NCBI GenBank assembly: GCA_019114345.1
Contig: DXFS01000043.1
Location: 1-40,713, forward strand
Direction of reading: 5' to 3'
DNA length: 40,713 nt
Source of the DNA: Candidatus Agathobaculum pullistercoris
GTDB lineage: Bacteria; Bacillota; Clostridia; Oscillospirales; Butyricicoccaceae
The position numbers and the translations under genes are program-made. The notes under the pieces are model-generated. The model ran no database searches. It was not told the origin of the DNA and saw only the letters and a list, made by a program, of their open reading frames with translations. Each line of letters opens with the position of its first letter. Positions within the stretch are counted from its first letter, which is position 1. Shown one piece after another: positions 37,825 through 40,713 of the stretch.

Positions 37825-38826
37825 ATGTATGATCTGAGTAAAGTCGTCGTCACCTCCTCACCCCATATCAAGGCGGCTGACGATACCCGCAGCATGATGC
37901 TGGACGTGCTGATTGCACTGGTCCCGGCGCTGTGTGTTGCGGTATATACCTTTGGCCCGCGCGCGCTGATGCTGACTGTGGTCTCCATGATCGCCTGCGC
38001 GGTGTTTGAAACCATCTATAATAAAATCGTAAAGCACCCGAACACCATCGGCGACCTGTCCTGCCTGGTGACGGGCGCGCTGATCGCGTTCAACGTACCG
38101 GTTGCGGCATCCTGGTGGATGGTCGTGTTCGGCGCGCTGTTCGCCATCATTGTGGTCAAGATGCTGTTCGGCGGTATCGGCAAGAACTTCATGAACCCGG
38201 CGCTCGGCGCTCGTGCGTTTATGATGGCTTCCTGGGCCGGCATGATGACCACCTGGACCGCTCCGCACAGCGACCTGCCGCTCTTCGGCACGGTCACCGT
38301 GACCGACGCGATCTCCACTGCAACCCCGCTCTCTGCGATGAAGAACGGCGCCCTGCCGGATGCGACCATCCTGGAGATGTTCCTCGGCCAGCACGGCGGC
38401 GTCATCGGCGAGACCTCTGCGGCTGCCCTGATCATCGGCGGCCTGTACCTGCTGTGGCGCAAGGTCATCACCATCAACATCCCCGCAGCTTATATCCTGA
38501 CCGTTGCGGTCATCACCTTCCTGTTCCCGATGGGCGACGTATCCCGCATCGACTGGATGCTGTCCCAGGTGCTGTCCGGCGGCCTGATGCTCGGCGCGAT
38601 CTTCATGGCGACCGACTATGTGACCAGCCCGGTCACCCCCAAGGGCCAGATCATCTTCGGCATCGGCTGCGGCCTGCTGACCGTATTTATCCGTTACTTC
38701 GGCGGCCTGCCGGAGGGCGTATCCTACTCCATCCTGATCATGAACACGCTGGTTTGGGCGATTGACAAGATTACCCATCCGCGCAAGTTCGGTTATGCGC
38801 TGGATAAGAAGAAGGAGGCACAGTAA
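37825..38826 (+). CDS. rnfD: Rnf complex subunit RnfD
   Basis: The 333-residue membrane subunit has about nine helices. SSPHIKAADDTRSMMLDV at the N-terminus and the covalent-FMN motif STATPLSAM (Thr) are typical of RnfD/NqrB. KNFMNPALGARAFM and FMATDYVTSPVTPKG are further family marks. It carries part of the electron path and the ion (Na+ or H+) path. It starts 14 bases after rnfC, with AAGGAGGGG. Confidence 0.95.
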   Translation: MYDLSKVVVTSSPHIKAADDTRSMMLDVLIALVPALCVAVYTFGPRALMLTVVSMIACAVFETIYNKIVKHPNTIGDLSCLVTGALIAFNVPVAASWWMVVFGALFAIIVVKMLFGGIGKNFMNPALGARAFMMASWAGMMTTWTAPHSDLPLFGTVTVTDAISTATPLSAMKNGALPDATILEMFLGQHGGVIGETSAAALIIGGLYLLWRKVITINIPAAYILTVAVITFLFPMGDVSRIDWMLSQVLSGGLMLGAIFMATDYVTSPVTPKGQIIFGIGCGLLTVFIRYFGGLPEGVSYSILIMNTLVWAIDKITHPRKFGYALDKKKEAQ

Positions 38827-38829
38827 GTT

Positions 38830-39417
38830 ATGGAAAGCAGCAGAAAAGAAGGCGGCATCGTACAGCTTGTCGTCGTACTGGGCCTGATCACCTTTGTATG
38901 CGCCCTGCTTCTGGGCTTCATCAACGCAGTAACAGCGGACAAGATCGCTCAGAACAATGAGAATACCCGCAACGAAGCGATGGCGGTCATCATGCAGGAT
39001 GCCGAGAGCTTCGAGGCGGTCGAGGTCGGCGAGGAATGGACCGCGCCGGAGGACAAGGGCCAGCCGCCCATTTCCGGTGTATATGAGGCGCAGGCCGGCG
39101 GCGAGACCATCGGCTACTGCGTAGAGGTCAACCCGAGCGGCTTCGGCGGCACGCTGACCATGATCGTCGGCATCAATCTGGACGGTACGGTCGCGGGCGC
39201 GCAGGTCACCGCGCACGGCGAGACCCCGGGCCTGGGCGCGAAAGCGCAGTCCGACCCGAACTGGATCACCCAGTTTGCGGGCCAGCCGGCGGACGGCAGC
39301 CTGGCGGTTACCAAGGACGGCGGCACGATCAATGCCATCACCGGTTCGACCATCACGTCCCGTGCGGTAACGCTCGGCGTGAACACTGCGGCCAACTGCG
39401 TCGCAAGCCTGGGTTAA
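38830..39417 (+). CDS. rnfG: Rnf complex subunit RnfG (covalent flavin)
   Basis: The 195-residue protein has one N-terminal membrane anchor (LVVVLGLITFVCALLLGF) and an extracytoplasmic FMN-binding domain. The flavin attachment motif is GSTITSRAV near residue 171, where the second Thr should carry FMN by phosphoester bond (S/T-G-A/S-T-x-T). GETPGLGAK, a conserved loop, is also present. It starts 3 bases after the rnfD stop. Confidence 0.95.
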   Translation: MESSRKEGGIVQLVVVLGLITFVCALLLGFINAVTADKIAQNNENTRNEAMAVIMQDAESFEAVEVGEEWTAPEDKGQPPISGVYEAQAGGETIGYCVEVNPSGFGGTLTMIVGINLDGTVAGAQVTAHGETPGLGAKAQSDPNWITQFAGQPADGSLAVTKDGGTINAITGSTITSRAVTLGVNTAANCVASLG

Positions 39418-39430
39418 AGGAGGAAGCCAA

Positions 39431-40081
39431 ATGAATTTCAAAGAGCAGTTGAAGGCGGGCGTCATCCTCGATAACCCGATCTTCATGCAGACCATCGGCC
39501 TGTGCCCGACACTGGCCACCTCGACCTCGCTGTCCAATGCTATCGGCATGGGCGTTGCGGCAACGGTCGTACTGATCTGCTCCAATATTGTTATTTCCGC
39601 GCTGCGCCGGTTTATTCCGGATAAGGTGCGTATTGCGGCATTTATCACCATTATCGCGGCGTTCGTTACCACGATCGACCTTGCGCTGCAGGCATTCGTG
39701 CCCAGCCTGGCCGCATCGCTCGGCCTGTTCCTGCCGCTGATCGTTGTTAACTGCATCATCCTCGGCCGCGCCGAGGCGTATGCATCCAAGAATGCGGTTC
39801 TGCCCTCTGCGGTGGACGGCCTTGTCATGGGCCTGGGCTTTACCTTCGCGCTGGTGCTGATGGGCTTCTTCCGTGAGCTGCTCGGCGCAGGCACCTTCCT
39901 GTCCGGCCTGTCCACGCTGCTGCCGTTCCTGTCCGGTGTGATCCCGGCGGAGGGCTTTGCCATCCCGTTCTTTAACAGCAATCCCATGGTTATGATGATC
40001 CTGCCTGCCGGCGGCTTCCTCATGCTGGGCTTTATCTTCGCCGCGATCCAGAAGATCATGGCCGGAAAGGAGGACAAGTAA
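39431..40081 (+). CDS. rnfE: Rnf complex subunit RnfE
   Basis: The 216-residue integral membrane protein has about six helices. NPIFMQTIGLCPTLATSTSL and FLPLIVVNCIILGRAEAYAS are family signatures; the conserved Cys of each half (LCPT, NCII) help hold an intramembrane Fe-S centre together with RnfA. It starts 13 bases after rnfG, with AAGGAGG, and rnfA begins right after its stop. Confidence 0.95.
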   Translation: MNFKEQLKAGVILDNPIFMQTIGLCPTLATSTSLSNAIGMGVAATVVLICSNIVISALRRFIPDKVRIAAFITIIAAFVTTIDLALQAFVPSLAASLGLFLPLIVVNCIILGRAEAYASKNAVLPSAVDGLVMGLGFTFALVLMGFFRELLGAGTFLSGLSTLLPFLSGVIPAEGFAIPFFNSNPMVMMILPAGGFLMLGFIFAAIQKIMAGKEDK

Positions 40082-40696
40082 ATGCCTTTCGTATTTCCTG
40101 ATTCCATGGGCCTGACCGAGATCCTTTCGCTCGCTGTGGCGTCCATCCTGGTCAACAACTACATCCTGGTTCAGTTCCTGGGCTGCTGCTCGTTCTTCGG
40201 TGTTTCCAAGAAAACCGATACGGCGATCGGCATGGGCATGGCGGTTGTATTCGTTATGGCCCTGTCCAGTGCGGTTACCTGGGCGGTACAGTATTTCATC
40301 CTGGAGCCGCTCAACCTGCAGTACATGCAGACCATCGCGTTTATCCTGGTTATTGCAACGCTCGTCCAGTTCGTTGAGATGTTTATGAAGAAGTCGATGC
40401 CTGCGCTGTATTCCGCGCTCGGTATCTTCCTGCCCCTGATCACCACCAACTGCGCGGTGCTCGGCGCGGCTATCTCGAACATCGACAACAGCTATTCGTT
40501 CATCGGCTCGATGGTATACGGTGTCGGCTCCGGCCTGGGCTATACGCTGGCGATCGTCCTGTTCTCCTCGATCCGTGAGCGTCTGGACGCAACCTCGAAG
40601 TGCCCCAAGTGCTTTGAAGGCTTCCCGATCGCGCTGGTTTCCGCCGCGCTGCTCGCGATGTCCTTCATGGGCTTCTCCGGCCTGTCGATCTGGTAA
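40082..40696 (+). CDS. rnfA: Rnf complex subunit RnfA
   Basis: The 204-residue integral membrane protein mirrors RnfE in topology. VNNYILVQFLGCCSFFGVS and LPLITTNCAVLGAA carry the paired Cys that ligate the intramembrane [2Fe-2S] centre with RnfE. The ATG directly follows the rnfE stop; its ribosome site (AAAGGAGG) lies inside the end of rnfE. The C-terminal FEGFPIALVSAALLAMSFMG is typical. Confidence 0.95.
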   Translation: MPFVFPDSMGLTEILSLAVASILVNNYILVQFLGCCSFFGVSKKTDTAIGMGMAVVFVMALSSAVTWAVQYFILEPLNLQYMQTIAFILVIATLVQFVEMFMKKSMPALYSALGIFLPLITTNCAVLGAAISNIDNSYSFIGSMVYGVGSGLGYTLAIVLFSSIRERLDATSKCPKCFEGFPIALVSAALLAMSFMGFSGLSIW

Positions 40697-40698
40697 GC

Positions 40699-40709
40699 AA
40701 GGGGGAAAG
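40699..40709 (+). promoter_or_regulatory. Ribosome site of the next gene, presumably rnfB
   Basis: AAGGGGGAAAG lies 3 bases after the rnfA stop. The window ends four bases later, before a start codon. In clostridial operons of order CDGEAB the next gene is rnfB. Confidence 0.55.
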
Positions 40710-40713
40710 ATAA

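Noticed and set aside
37858-40158. 766-codon open frame on the minus strand across rnfD-rnfG-rnfE
   Set aside because: It is antisense to four well-conserved rnf genes. Long antisense frames are expected in GC-rich DNA with biased third positions, and its product shows no recognisable domain.
1-40713. CRISPR arrays, insertion sequences, prophage, tRNA or rRNA genes
   Set aside because: No spaced repeat array, transposase, integrase, att-like duplication or cloverleaf was found on either strand by eye.

Overview
The window looks like a chromosomal segment of a GC-rich, spore-forming, strictly anaerobic Firmicute, most likely of the Oscillospiraceae/Butyricicoccaceae type. The reasons are an Rnf complex (rnfCDGEA), spoVT behind a sigma-G-like promoter, the Bacillus/Clostridium block yaaO-darA-holB-ricT, ECF-transporter genes, TTG starts at holB and ricT, and textbook sigma-A promoters (TTGNNN, about 17 bp, TATAAT-like) with U-tract terminators. 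I see no tRNA, rRNA, insertion sequence, phage gene or CRISPR array. The genus is inference.

Layout. 1-213: tail of a P-type Ca2+ ATPase. 396-2555: queuosine unit with a preQ1-I riboswitch and queT-queF-queC. 2628-6650: a small membrane protein, an esterase, a formate/nitrite-type channel, and a secreted SLH-anchored polysaccharide deacetylase, each with its own promoter. 6845-13539: a sugar- or hydroxy-acid module made of a nickel-pincer (LarA-type) racemase/epimerase, a split UxaA-type dehydratase, a GntP permease, an FCD-type GntR regulator and a glycerate 2-kinase. 13631-15484 (minus strand): an ECF S component, a DUF3842 protein and a DUF2798 membrane protein, the last behind a very short transcript unit ending in a terminator. 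15544-17823: PIN-PhoH and an HD phosphohydrolase. 17836-20151 (minus): serC-serA. 20363-24275: yaaO-darA-holB-ricT. 24331-25142: mntP under a yybP-ykoY Mn2+ riboswitch. 25180-28065 (minus): trkA-trkH. 28236-29332: a Cys-rich small protein (minus), a roughly 178-nt structured RNA candidate, and HPr. 29453-33372: nagA, a Zn-dependent phospholipase C homologue, a DUF1294 protein and a Mn-type CDF exporter. 33409-35195: GNAT and pyrC. 35271-36134: spoVT and a small protein. 36274-end: the rnf operon, cut before rnfB.

How the genes work together. The 6.8-13.5 kb module plausibly imports an aldonate or related 2-hydroxy acid (GntP), changes its C2 configuration (LarA homologue), dehydrates it (SAF plus UxaA-type subunits) and sends a glycerate product to 2-phosphoglycerate. 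A GTATAC palindrome and a CAGAATACA element occur both at the larA promoter and at the gntR promoter, which suggests that the GntR protein controls both. Mn2+ export (riboswitch-mntP and the CDF protein), K+ uptake (TrkAH), a c-di-AMP receptor (DarA) and Rnf energy conservation make up much of the rest.

The points most worth a second look are the Ni-dependent module and its shared operator, the structured RNA upstream of HPr, an HPr in which regulatory Ser46 is Arg, and the isolated promoter-plus-terminator unit in front of the DUF2798 gene.
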